Below, in pieces: positions 18,082 to 26,752 of a stretch of 64,000 nucleotides of DNA. The DNA lies in contig NZ_CP006018.1 in NCBI RefSeq assembly GCF_000706765.1, forward strand, positions 496,001 to 560,000. The letters run 5' to 3'. The notes below the pieces were generated by a model. The model did no database searches and had not been told where the DNA came from. It saw only the letters and a program-made list of their open reading frames with translations. The position numbers were made by a program, and so were the translations under genes. Positions within the stretch are counted from its first letter, which is position 1. Each line of letters starts with the position of its first letter. The stretch comes from Bifidobacterium [indicum] DSM 20214 = LMG 11587 (GTDB lineage: Bacteria > Actinomycetota > Actinomycetes > Actinomycetales > Bifidobacteriaceae).

Positions 18082-19461
18082 ATGATTGCGGAGATCATTC
18101 TGGTTCTGGTCGTCCTGGTGGCGATCGGGTACCTGATCATCAAGAAATACAATCCGGCCCTGAGCCTGATTATCGGTGGCCTGGTCCTCCTCCTGGGTGC
18201 CTGGGCTCTGGGACATCCCCTGTATGATGCGGGCAAGGGTACCGGTTTCGGTCTCTTCGATGTCTTCATGGTATTCAAGGACACCATCCTCGACCAGCTC
18301 CAGGCCGCTGGTCTGGTCATCATGGTCCTGTTTGGTTACTCGGCCTATATGAACGTCATCGGAGCCAACCAGGTTGCCGTGAACTACATGGTCAAGCCCC
18401 TGCGTCACATCAAGCACAAGGCGCTCATCGTGCCGGCTGTCTTCCTGCTGGGTAATGTCATGTCCCTGGTCATCCCCAGCGCTTCCAGCCTGGCGATCAT
18501 CCTCATGTCGATCCTCTACCCGGTACTGGTGGGCATGGGCCTTTCCTCACTGACCGCCGCCGGAGTGATTGCCTGCACGGCCACCATCATGCCCACCCCC
18601 TTGGGTGCGGACAACGTCATTGCCGCCAAGACACTCAATTACGATCTGATCGAATATGTCGGCAACAATGCCAAGATCGCCATTCCCTCCCTGCTTATCA
18701 TGGCTTTGGCCCACTACCTCTGGCAGAAGTGGTGCGACCGTCATGAGGAGGGCACGGTCATTGCCGACCAGGCCGAGCATGAAGCGGAAGCCGTGCGTGA
18801 TACCACCGGTATTCCCGGGTACTACGCCTTCCTGCCCCTGCTGCCCCTCATTCTGATTCTGGTCATCGGTATTGCGGCCATGTTCGTCAAGGGTCTGACC
18901 ATGGATATCGTGGTGCTGACCTTCATCTCCTTCTTCATCGCGGTCATCATCGAGACCATCCGCCATCGCTCCTTCAAGAAGATCCAGGGGTCGGTCGTCG
19001 AGATGTTCACCGGTATGGGTCGTGGCTTCAGCCAGGTGGTCATCCTGGTCTGCGGCGGCTCACTCTTCACCACCGGTGTGCAGAAGCTGGGACTGATTGA
19101 TGCCCTGACCCACTCCGTGGAGGGGTCCACCGGAGCCGGCCTGACCGTGGCTCTGATCTTCGCTTTGGCCACCTGCCTGTTCGGCTTCCTGTCCGGTGGC
19201 GGCCTGGCCATGTTCTACGCGGTCATCGCCCTGGTGCCCGGAATCGCTGCTGCTGCGGGTGTCAACGGCATCCTTATCGCCTTGCCCATGCAGATGATCG
19301 CCAACCTGGCCCGTGGCATATCCCCGGTGGCGGCGGTCATTATGATCGTGGCTGCCAGCATCAAGGTGGAGCCCACCAAGGTGCTCAAGCGGACCAGCGT
19401 GCCCAGCATCGTGGGCATCATCAGCGTACTGGTCCTCTCCGTCCTCCTGCTTCCGTACTGA
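18082..19461 (+). CDS. DcuC-family permease, probably for nucleosides
   Basis: 459-residue membrane protein with about twelve hydrophobic segments and DcuC/ion-transporter-superfamily features: VIPSASSLAIILM, ACTATIMPTPLGADN and GGGLAMFYAV. Named DcuC homologues move C4-dicarboxylates, but members coded beside nucleoside hydrolases are better explained as nucleoside transporters. Here it directly follows an IUNH gene in a likely operon and precedes a LacI regulator. No C4-dicarboxylate metabolism gene is nearby. Function assignment is inference; the family is clear. Confidence 0.8.
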   Translation: MIAEIILVLVVLVAIGYLIIKKYNPALSLIIGGLVLLLGAWALGHPLYDAGKGTGFGLFDVFMVFKDTILDQLQAAGLVIMVLFGYSAYMNVIGANQVAVNYMVKPLRHIKHKALIVPAVFLLGNVMSLVIPSASSLAIILMSILYPVLVGMGLSSLTAAGVIACTATIMPTPLGADNVIAAKTLNYDLIEYVGNNAKIAIPSLLIMALAHYLWQKWCDRHEEGTVIADQAEHEAEAVRDTTGIPGYYAFLPLLPLILILVIGIAAMFVKGLTMDIVVLTFISFFIAVIIETIRHRSFKKIQGSVVEMFTGMGRGFSQVVILVCGGSLFTTGVQKLGLIDALTHSVEGSTGAGLTVALIFALATCLFGFLSGGGLAMFYAVIALVPGIAAAAGVNGILIALPMQMIANLARGISPVAAVIMIVAASIKVEPTKVLKRTSVPSIVGIISVLVLSVLLLPY

Positions 19462-19480
19462 TAGGCGGCGGGAATCATGC

Positions 19481-19525
19481 CAGGGGCCTCCCGGTGTCGA
19501 TGTTGTCGGCCCTGGGAGGCCCCTG
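19481..19525 (+). terminator. Stem-loop terminator of the nucleoside operon
   Basis: CAGGGGCCTCCC (19481-19492) and GGGAGGCCCCTG (19514-19525) are perfect 12-bp arms around a 21-nt loop, 19 bases after the permease stop. It is followed by TTCGATTCC rather than a clean T-run. Stem strength and location favour a terminator. Confidence 0.6.
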
Positions 19526-19642
19526 TTCGATTCCAGGTGTAGAGGTAGGTCGCCGACCGACCGTCCGGCCTCTGTGGGGTCAGCCGGGCGGGCCCCGGTA
19601 CCTGGTGCGTGTTCAGTATCCAATGTTGAGTCTGGGCTATGC

Positions 19643-19664
19643 TTGAAAAGTTGCAGCTTGTCAA
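19643..19664 (+). promoter_or_regulatory. 22-bp palindromic operator at the LacI gene promoter
   Basis: Left half TTGAAAAGTTG, right half CAGCTTGTCAA: a near-perfect 22-bp palindrome with two mismatched pairs, centred on GC. It begins at the last base of TATGCT (19638-19643), a likely -10, so it covers the transcription start of the LacI-type gene at 19681. This fits autoregulation. Confidence 0.55.
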
Positions 19665-19680
19665 ATGAGAAAGAGTCTTT

Positions 19681-20706
19681 ATGGGATTTGTGACTATTCG
19701 CGATGTGGCGCAAGAAGCAGGTGTCTCCATCGCGACCGTCTCGCAGGTCCTGCACGGCAAGGGCAGATTCTCAAACAAAACCAAGACGTTGGTGCTGAAC
19801 ACCGTTGATGACCTGGGGTATATTCCGGACTCGAGGGCCCAGGCCATCCGTGCGTCCGATTCCAAAATGGTCGGCCTTTTGGTGCCTGATCTGCGTAACA
19901 GGTATTTCGCCGATCTGGTCAGCTCCGTTGAGGGGATTCTCTACGAGAGCGGATACAACACCCTGATCGGTACATCCGCGGAAAGCGTCGAGCGTCAGGA
20001 CTCTTTCATCACCAACATCCTGGGGCAGCGATTCGACGGACTGATTGTCATTCCCCAAGGCGAGAAGTCGGACGGGTTGAAGGCTCTGGTGAAGCGGAAA
20101 CTTCCCACGGTCTTCGTGGATCGACGCGTACCGGGTATGGATACCATTCCCTATGTGGTTTCTGACCCCAGGCCCGGCCTGGAAGAGGCGATGAGCACAC
20201 TGCGCGCCAATGGGCACAGGAAAATCGCCTACCTCGCCCACCCATCCTTGAAGTCTTTCAGCCTTAACGAGCGTGCAGAAGCCTTCAAAGCGCTGAGCCC
20301 CGACTTCTTCGGGGACGGCGGGGCCCTGACCCTCTCAAGTGATGGTACGGGCGCCTCTCTTGAAGCGGCCCTGGATAGGATTACCGAATTCGGTGCCACG
20401 GCCCTCATCTTCGGGTACTCACCTGATGCAATCAGCTGTCTGGGCATCTTCCACGACCGTGGAATCAGAATCGGATCCCAGATGTCTCTTATCTCCTTCG
20501 ATGATATCGATGTCTTCAATCTCATGACCCCCAGGATTTCAATCATCTCCCAGCAGGCCGGTCACATGGGGCGCAGGGGAGTGGATATGCTCCTTGAACT
20601 GATCCGGAATGGGGTTACGGGTCTGGGACCCATGTTGAGCATCCCCACGATTTTCGTCCAGCGGGAGTCTGTGGGGAAGATACAGGATTCCGATTCCCGT
20701 ACCTGA
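19681..20706 (+). CDS. LacI-family transcriptional regulator (nucleoside locus)
   Basis: 341 residues. The N-terminal LacI helix-turn-helix with hinge (VTIRDVAQEAGVSIATVSQV) is followed by a periplasmic-binding-protein-like sensor domain (VGLLVPDLRNRYFADLV; DGLIVIPQG; ISFDDIDVFN). Start ATG at 19681. It lies 3' of and co-directional with the GNAT-nucleoside hydrolase-permease operon but has its own promoter with a palindrome over it. Sensing of a nucleoside, ribose or base is likely by context; the effector is unknown. Confidence 0.88.
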   Translation: MGFVTIRDVAQEAGVSIATVSQVLHGKGRFSNKTKTLVLNTVDDLGYIPDSRAQAIRASDSKMVGLLVPDLRNRYFADLVSSVEGILYESGYNTLIGTSAESVERQDSFITNILGQRFDGLIVIPQGEKSDGLKALVKRKLPTVFVDRRVPGMDTIPYVVSDPRPGLEEAMSTLRANGHRKIAYLAHPSLKSFSLNERAEAFKALSPDFFGDGGALTLSSDGTGASLEAALDRITEFGATALIFGYSPDAISCLGIFHDRGIRIGSQMSLISFDDIDVFNLMTPRISIISQQAGHMGRRGVDMLLELIRNGVTGLGPMLSIPTIFVQRESVGKIQDSDSRT

Positions 20707-20769
20707 ACGGGGCCGGGAAGATGCTTCATGTCATTTTCCGAGACCGCCCTGGCGGCAAACGCCCGGTGG

Positions 20770-20996
20770 TATATTCTTTAGGTAGTGGGCAGTGATCCGT
20801 TATCAGCGGGGAGCCTTCGGAAGAACGGGACCGTTGCGATGCGTCCCCAGTAGAACCGACGGGTGGGCCCGTACAGCCCAATCAGATCAAGCGGTCCGGT
20901 ACGGTTCCGTCCGGGCAAGCGAGGTGGTACCGCGGTGGACCCCAGGGTCCCTCGTCCTCGACATGGTGAATGAGCAACCAGCGAGGAGCGTGAACG
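20770..20996 (+). promoter_or_regulatory. Translational T-box riboswitch of ileS (ultrashort Stem I)
   Basis: TATATT at 20770-20775 is a plausible -10. The leader has the actinobacterial ileS form: specifier ATC at 20802-20804 in a short Stem I (GGGGAGCCTTCGGAAGAAC nearby), then the T-box AGGTGGTACCGCGG at 20922-20935, whose TGG pairs with the tRNA acceptor end. Downstream, TCCTCG (20955-20960) is complementary to CGAGGA (20982-20987), which contains the Shine-Dalgarno of ileS. Uncharged tRNA-Ile should free that site, so control is at translation, not termination. No terminator hairpin with a T-run is present. Confidence 0.9.
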
Positions 20997-23900
20997 GTGA
21001 ATCGGACCACTGATACCTCAACCATGACAAGTCGGGGCGGCGACGTCTACCCCAAGGCGGTGGTCGACCCTGCTCTGTCCAGGGTGACACCCAACCCATC
21101 CTTCCCGGGGATGGAGGAGTCCGTGCTGGACTACTGGGACCGTGACGATACCTTCGACAAGTCCGTGGACCGTCGGCCCTCGGGCGACCATGCCGACAAC
21201 GAGTTCGTCTTCTTTGACGGTCCTCCTTTCGCCAATGGTCTGCCCCACTACGGGCACCTGCTGACCGGGTACGTCAAGGACGTGATTCCTCGCTATCAGA
21301 CCATGAAGGGGCGAAAGGTCAACCGGGTCTTCGGCTGGGACACCCACGGCCTGCCCGCCGAGCTTGAGGCCCAGCGCGAACTTGGCATCGACAGCGTGGA
21401 CCAGATTGAGGGCATGGGCATCGAGAAGTTCAATGATGCCTGCCGTGCCTCGGTGCTCAAGTACACGGGCGAGTGGAAGGACTATGTCCATCGCCAGGCA
21501 CGCTGGGTCGACTTCGACCATGGCTACAAGACCCTCGACGTCTCCTACATGGAGTCGGTCATGTGGGCCTTCAAGACCCTCTACGACAAGGGTCTGGCCT
21601 ATAAGGGGAACCGGGTTCTGCCTTACTGCTGGAAGGACCAGACCCCCCTGTCCAATCATGAGCTGCGCATGGATGCGGATGTCTACCAGGACCGGCAGGA
21701 CACGACGGTTTCCGTGGCGGTCAAGCTTCGGGACGAGGACGCCTATGCCGTCTTCTGGACCACCACCCCCTGGACCGTCCCCACCAATCTGGCCATCGTG
21801 GTCGGGGCCGACATCGAGTACTCCGAGGTCAGCCCGGTGGAGGGCCCCTTCGCCGGTAAGCGTTTCTACATAGCCACGGCCCGCCTGGGGGATTATGCCA
21901 AGCAGCTGGGGGAGGACTACCAGGTGGTCCGCACCCTCACGGGGTCCGAGATGGAGGGTTGGCGGTACTGGCCCGTCTTCCCATACTTCGCCGGGGACCA
22001 GGCCGAGTCCGAAGGCGGCACCCCCGGACCCAATGCCTATACGATTTACACGGCCGACTACGTCGACACGGTGGAGGGCACCGGTCTGGTCCACCAGGCC
22101 CCCTACGGCGAAGACGATATGAACACCCTGAACGCCAAGGGCATCCGCAGTGTTGATGTGCTCGATGCCGGTGCCGTATTCACCAGTGTCTGCCCGGACT
22201 ATGAGGGCGTACAGGCCTTCGAGGCCAATATGCCCATCATCCGCAACCTACGCGCCGGGGACGGCCCTCTGGCCAGGGTTCCCGCCGAACACCGGGCCAT
22301 ACTCTTCCAGGAGAAGAGCTATGTCCATTCCTATCCCCACTGCTGGCGCTGCGGCACCCCGCTGATCTACAAGCCGGTGTCCAGCTGGTTCGTCTCCGTG
22401 ACCAAGATCAAGGATCGTCTCCTGGAACTCAACCAGGAGATCAACTGGATTCCGGAAAACGTCAAGGACGGCCAATTCGGTAAGTGGCTGGCCAACGCCC
22501 GCGACTGGTCCATCTCACGCAACAGATTCTGGGGTTCGCCCATACCGGTCTGGGTCTCGGACGATCCCAAGTACCCCAGGGTGGATGTCTACGGCTCCCT
22601 GGAGGAGCTCAAGCGGGACTTCGGCCACTACCCGACCGACGACAAGGGTCAGGTCAACATGCACCGACCCTGGATAGACCAGCTGACCAGGCCCAATCCT
22701 GACGACCCGACCGGCAAGTCGACCATGCACCGGATTTCGGACGTGCTGGACTGCTGGTTCGAATCGGGGTCCATGCCCTTCGCCCAGTTCCACTACCCCT
22801 TCGAGAACAAGCAGTACTTCGAGGACAGGGACCCCTGCGATTTCGTGGTGGAGTACATTGGTCAGACCCGTGGCTGGTTCTACACCATGCACATCATGTC
22901 TACGGCGCTCTTCGACCGCCCGGCCTTCAAGAACGTGATCTGCCACGGTATCGTCCTGGGGTCCGACGGACAGAAGATGAGCAAGCATCTGCGCAACTAC
23001 CCGGATGTGAATGGGGTCTTCGATGAGTATGGCTCAGATGCCATGCGCTGGTTCCTGATGAGCTCCTCCATCCTTCGTGGCGGCAACCTGGTGGTCACGG
23101 CCGATGGAATCCGCGATACGGTCCGCCAGGTCATGCTGCCGGTCTGGAGTTCCTACTACTTCTACACCCTCTATGCCAATGCGGCCAATGGGGGGAATGG
23201 GTATGAGGCGCAACGGCTGACGGCGGACCAGGTCGGCGACCTGCCCGAAATGGACCGCTTCCTGCTGGCCCGTCTGCGTCGCCTGGTTCTGACCGTGGAG
23301 AAGGCCCTGGATGATTTCGCCATTTCGGATGCCTGCGATGCCGTCACCGACTTCATCGATGTGCTGACGAACTGGTACATCCGCAACAATCGTGACCGGT
23401 TCTGGAGCGAGGATCACCAGGCCTTCGACACCCTCTATACGGTTCTGGAGGTCTTCTCCAGGGTGCTGGCCCCGCTCGCCCCCATGGAGGCCGAGGCGGT
23501 CTGGCGCGGGCTGACCGGCGGTGAGTCCGTCCACCTGGAGGATTGGCCCTTCCTGGTCAATGAGACCACTGGCGAAGAGACCGAGCTGGGTCAGGTCGTC
23601 AAGGACGATCCGACCCTGGTTGCCGCCATGGAGAAGGTCCGGGAGGTTGTTTCAGCCACCCTCTCCCTGCGCAAGTCCGAGCAGATTCGCGTCCGTCAGC
23701 CCCTCTCCAGACTGACCGTCATCGACCGCGATCCCGAGGCGGCCCGGCCCTATGCGGGTATCCTCAAGTCCGAACTCAACATCAAGGATGTGGAGTTCTG
23801 CACTCTGGACCAGGCCCAGGAAGAGGGTCTGCGTATCATCCACGACCTGAAGGTCAATGCCAGGGCCGCCGGGCCCAGGCTGGGCAAGCAGGTGCAGTTC

Positions 23901-24344
23901 GTCATCAAGGCCTCCAAGACCGGTGCCTGGCGTGAAGAGGACGGTCGTGTGGTCGTCCAGACCCCTGGCGGGGATGTGGCCCTGGAACCCACCGAGTATC
24001 AGCTTGACAACCGGGTTGAGCAGGAGGACGGAGCCAGGATGGACCAGTCGGTCTCGTCCGCCCTGCCGACAGGAGGATTCGTCATTCTCGATACCCAGCT
24101 CAACGACGACCTCCTCGCCGAGGGGTATGTGAGAGACCTGATTCGGCAGGTTCAGGATGCCCGTAAGGCCGCCGATCTTGATATCGCAGATCGGATAGAC
24201 CTGACCCTGACCCTGCCCGAGGCCGATGCATCGAAGGCCGAGCGGTTCCGGGACCTGATCAGCCAGGAGACCTTGGCCACCGGCCTGGAGATCAGGTCGG
24301 ACGAGGGTCTGACCGAGGCCCAGGTGGACCTGGCCAAGGCCTGA
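20997..24344 (+). CDS. ileS: Isoleucyl-tRNA synthetase, long eukaryote-like type
   Basis: 1115-residue class I synthetase charging tRNA-Ile. The HIGH motif appears as HYGH (residues 84-87) and KMSKS as KMSKH (660-664), with editing (CP1) and anticodon-binding domains between and after. Length and the GLPHYGHLLTGYVKDVIPRY context match the IleS2/eukaryote-like class. Family knowledge: this class is poorly inhibited by mupirocin, and bifidobacteria are intrinsically mupirocin-resistant. GTG at 20997 follows GAGGAG by 8 nt; that site is part of the T-box switch. The ATG-rich leader frame before it is regulatory RNA, not protein. Confidence 0.97.
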   Translation: MNRTTDTSTMTSRGGDVYPKAVVDPALSRVTPNPSFPGMEESVLDYWDRDDTFDKSVDRRPSGDHADNEFVFFDGPPFANGLPHYGHLLTGYVKDVIPRYQTMKGRKVNRVFGWDTHGLPAELEAQRELGIDSVDQIEGMGIEKFNDACRASVLKYTGEWKDYVHRQARWVDFDHGYKTLDVSYMESVMWAFKTLYDKGLAYKGNRVLPYCWKDQTPLSNHELRMDADVYQDRQDTTVSVAVKLRDEDAYAVFWTTTPWTVPTNLAIVVGADIEYSEVSPVEGPFAGKRFYIATARLGDYAKQLGEDYQVVRTLTGSEMEGWRYWPVFPYFAGDQAESEGGTPGPNAYTIYTADYVDTVEGTGLVHQAPYGEDDMNTLNAKGIRSVDVLDAGAVFTSVCPDYEGVQAFEANMPIIRNLRAGDGPLARVPAEHRAILFQEKSYVHSYPHCWRCGTPLIYKPVSSWFVSVTKIKDRLLELNQEINWIPENVKDGQFGKWLANARDWSISRNRFWGSPIPVWVSDDPKYPRVDVYGSLEELKRDFGHYPTDDKGQVNMHRPWIDQLTRPNPDDPTGKSTMHRISDVLDCWFESGSMPFAQFHYPFENKQYFEDRDPCDFVVEYIGQTRGWFYTMHIMSTALFDRPAFKNVICHGIVLGSDGQKMSKHLRNYPDVNGVFDEYGSDAMRWFLMSSSILRGGNLVVTADGIRDTVRQVMLPVWSSYYFYTLYANAANGGNGYEAQRLTADQVGDLPEMDRFLLARLRRLVLTVEKALDDFAISDACDAVTDFIDVLTNWYIRNNRDRFWSEDHQAFDTLYTVLEVFSRVLAPLAPMEAEAVWRGLTGGESVHLEDWPFLVNETTGEETELGQVVKDDPTLVAAMEKVREVVSATLSLRKSEQIRVRQPLSRLTVIDRDPEAARPYAGILKSELNIKDVEFCTLDQAQEEGLRIIHDLKVNARAAGPRLGKQVQFVIKASKTGAWREEDGRVVVQTPGGDVALEPTEYQLDNRVEQEDGARMDQSVSSALPTGGFVILDTQLNDDLLAEGYVRDLIRQVQDARKAADLDIADRIDLTLTLPEADASKAERFRDLISQETLATGLEIRSDEGLTEAQVDLAKA

Positions 24345-24356
24345 CACAGAGCCGGA

Positions 24357-24398
24357 AAAATGGGGTTCCCATCCCGTCAAGGATGGGAACCCCATTTT
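24357..24398. terminator. Strong bidirectional terminator (ileS / aldo-keto reductase)
   Basis: An 18-bp perfect stem (24357-24374 with 24381-24398) and loop CGTCAA. The + strand reads A-rich on the left and ends in TTTT; the minus strand is equally AAAA/TTTT flanked. It lies just after ileS and downstream of the convergent aldo/keto reductase gene, so it can stop transcription from both sides. Confidence 0.9.
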
Positions 24399-24541
24399 CC
24401 TATGCCAGGTTGCGCTTGGCAGGTTTCATCGATCGAAGCACGTGGTCTGGTTGACTCCGCTCGGCCTGTAATCCAGGTCGTAACCAGTCCTATCTGTCGG
24501 TCCTGGTCCGTACGATTGCCGCCTGCCACTCAATGAGAGGC

Positions 24542-25489
24542 TCAGGCGCCGACCTTGTCGCTGACGGTGTTCAGGGTCTGTACCTCGTCATCGCTCAATT
24601 CCAGTTCGGCTGCCGCCAGGAGGGCCGGCAGCTGTTCGGGAGTACGTGCCGAGGCGATGGGGGCCGCAATCTGCGGGCGGTGGTTCAACCAGGCCAGGGC
24701 CACCGTGGCAAGCTCGGTCCCATGTGCCTTGGCGATGTCGTCCATGGCAGAAACCACGTCCAGGCCCTCCTGGGTGAAGAAGTCCTTGACCATGCCTTCA
24801 CGCTGCTTGCCCTTCAGGTCGTCCATGGTGCGATACTTGCCGGTAAGGAAGCCGGAAGCCAGGGAGAAGTAGGGGAATACGGCCAGGTCCTCGTCCTTGG
24901 CGACCTCCATGAGCCCATCCTCATAGGTGGACCGATACACCAGGTTGTACTGAGGTTCCAGGGCCACCGGCAGGGTCAGATCGTTCTCACGGGCGATTTT
25001 GAACCATTCGCGAATCCGGTCGGGGGAGTAGTTCGAAAGGCCGATGGCACGGACCTTGCCCTCCTTGACCAGCTTGTCGAAAGCGGAGACGGTCTCTTCC
25101 AGAGGGGTCTCCTGATCGTCGAAGTGGGCGTAGTAGAGGTCGATTACATCCACGCCCAGGCGAAGCATGGAGGCGTTGGCTGCATGCTCGATGTTCCCGG
25201 CCGATAGACCGGGATACTGAGGATGCTGGCTGACCTTGGTGGCCACCAGTACCTCGTTTCGTTTTCCGCTCCTGGCCAGCCATCGGCCCAGGATGATCTC
25301 GGACTCGCCGCCGGAGTGGCCCGGAGCCCAGGCCGAGTAGACGTCGGCGGTGTCAATCAGGTTTCCCCCGGCTTCGACGTAGGCATCGAGGACCCGGTCG
25401 CTGGTTTGCTCATCGCTGGTCCATCCAAAGGTGTTTCCGCCAAGCACCAGGGGGAAGATATCCGTATCGGTATTGCGAAGTTGTGTCAT
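24542..25489 (-). CDS. Aldo/keto reductase
   Basis: 315-residue NAD(P)H-dependent oxidoreductase with a TIM barrel. The catalytic tetrad can be read as D46, Y51, K85 and H122 (IDTADVYS, VATKVS, YYAHFDD). It resembles the YajO/Tas-like and actinobacterial AKR subfamily (LVLGGNTFGW). Such enzymes reduce aldehydes or ketones in the cytoplasm, often in detoxification; the physiological substrate is unknown. ATG at 25489 follows AAAGGA by 7 nt. Monocistronic, ending at the shared terminator at 24357-24398. Confidence 0.92.
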   Translation of the reverse strand: MTQLRNTDTDIFPLVLGGNTFGWTSDEQTSDRVLDAYVEAGGNLIDTADVYSAWAPGHSGGESEIILGRWLARSGKRNEVLVATKVSQHPQYPGLSAGNIEHAANASMLRLGVDVIDLYYAHFDDQETPLEETVSAFDKLVKEGKVRAIGLSNYSPDRIREWFKIARENDLTLPVALEPQYNLVYRSTYEDGLMEVAKDEDLAVFPYFSLASGFLTGKYRTMDDLKGKQREGMVKDFFTQEGLDVVSAMDDIAKAHGTELATVALAWLNHRPQIAAPIASARTPEQLPALLAAAELELSDDEVQTLNTVSDKVGA

Positions 25490-25843
25490 GAATCGTCCTT
25501 TCGGGAAAGGTGCATTCGTCCACGGTTTCGGCGCGGGCTGGTAAGGCCGAGTCTATTACCTTCGATTACGCTGGCGATGTATTTCCAAAGTCCGGAGAGG
25601 CTCAGACCAAGATTCGAACCCCAGTGGTGCTGAAATGACGGCATCGTGGATACCTGGCCAGGAGCCCGAGGTCAGGACCCTTGAGGAGGGCGGGGGGGGG
25701 TAGGCGAAACCATGACTTAACCATGCTGGTCGCGTTGGTTGCCAGACGGTCTGTTTCAGGCCAGGCATTTCGTTTCGATGTCCTGACGGCAGACGCGCAC
25801 CACCGAAAGTCCGACCACCAATCAGCCGGATGGCTCGCCGGAT
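25490..25843. other. Intergenic region with a G9 tract
   Basis: About 350 bases with no plausible gene between the start of the aldo/keto reductase and the end of the patatin-like gene. It contains an uninterrupted run of nine Gs (25692-25700). A GATTCGAACCCC segment near 25613 resembles the T-loop of a reverse-strand tRNA but has no matching stems. The promoter of the reductase must lie in the first part. Confidence 0.5.
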
Positions 25844-26695
25844 TCAGTCGGACAGGAAGTCCCTGATGGCCTCGGCACTCCGATAACCCTTGTCGTACAT
25901 CTCGTTCAACCCCTTCATGGATTTGCTGAGGGTGGTCAGTCCGCACAGACTGTCGGGTGCCAGAATCAGGACCTTGCCATCTCTCTCGGCCTCCTTGGCA
26001 AGGGCCACTTCGTCGTTGTAGGTCCTGTATCGCTCCAGGAGTCGTTCCGCGGCCGCCGGGTAGGTCCTGGACAGGATTTTCGCCGGGAGGACGTCCTTCT
26101 TCTGTTCGCGCAGGATATCGCGCTGACGGGTCAGGATCAGAACCACCCGTTCGTACCCCTCATCCAAGGCCTTCCTTATCGGTACCGGGTCGGCAATGCC
26201 GCCGTCCAGGTAGGGTACTCCCTCGATCATGTAGGCCTTGTTCGCCACCGGTACCGTTGATGAGGCCTTGAGAATGTCGTAGTTGTCCTGTGCCAGGTCG
26301 GACTTGTCGAAGTATGTCGTCGATCCGTCAAGTGCGTTGCATGCCACAACGGTCAACCCCGCAGGGTTCTTTCTCAACGCAGGGTAATCCAAGGGGCATT
26401 CTCCGTCGTGGGCCGAAAGCGTCCCATAGACGTAGTCCAGATTGACGTAACTTCCCTCCCTGAGGAAGTTGCCGGCACTCGCGTACTTCTTTCGCGAGGA
26501 GTAGACCGTATAGAACTTGTAGCATCGCCTGAGTTGACCAGCCTGGAAGGAGGCCAGGTTGGCGCTGCCCGCCGATACCCCGTAGCAGTGGTCGAAGGTT
26601 ATGCCCTCCTCTATGCAACGGTCGAAGACCCCGGCGCCGAAGATGGAACGGAACCCGCCGCCTACGTCGATGACTGCTGTCCGGTTCGTTCCCAT
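25844..26695 (-). CDS. Patatin-like phospholipase family protein
   Basis: 283 residues. It has the oxyanion-hole glycine run GGGFR (12-16), the nucleophile elbow GVSAG (S41) and the catalytic aspartate in YLDGGIADP (D164): the Ser-Asp dyad of bacterial patatins (RssA/YjjU-like). Expected to hydrolyse acyl esters of lipids. No signal peptide or membrane segment is apparent, so it is cytoplasmic or peripheral. ATG at 26695 follows GAGGTG. It lies 57 bases downstream of murI on the same strand and may be cotranscribed with it. Confidence 0.9.
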   Translation of the reverse strand: MGTNRTAVIDVGGGFRSIFGAGVFDRCIEEGITFDHCYGVSAGSANLASFQAGQLRRCYKFYTVYSSRKKYASAGNFLREGSYVNLDYVYGTLSAHDGECPLDYPALRKNPAGLTVVACNALDGSTTYFDKSDLAQDNYDILKASSTVPVANKAYMIEGVPYLDGGIADPVPIRKALDEGYERVVLILTRQRDILREQKKDVLPAKILSRTYPAAAERLLERYRTYNDEVALAKEAERDGKVLILAPDSLCGLTTLSKSMKGLNEMYDKGYRSAEAIRDFLSD

Positions 26696-26752
26696 AAGGC
26701 ACCTCGTTTCGTCGGTTATCCCTCACAGCTTATGCGTGGATGATGGACAAAC

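Noticed and set aside
20792-21013. Leader peptide ORF before ileS
   Set aside because: The region is fully explained by the T-box RNA; the ORF has no ribosome site.
25590-25640. Reverse-strand tRNA or tRNA remnant (GGTTCGAATC in the minus strand)
   Set aside because: Only a T-loop-like string is present; neither T stem, acceptor stem nor anticodon arm can be paired around it.
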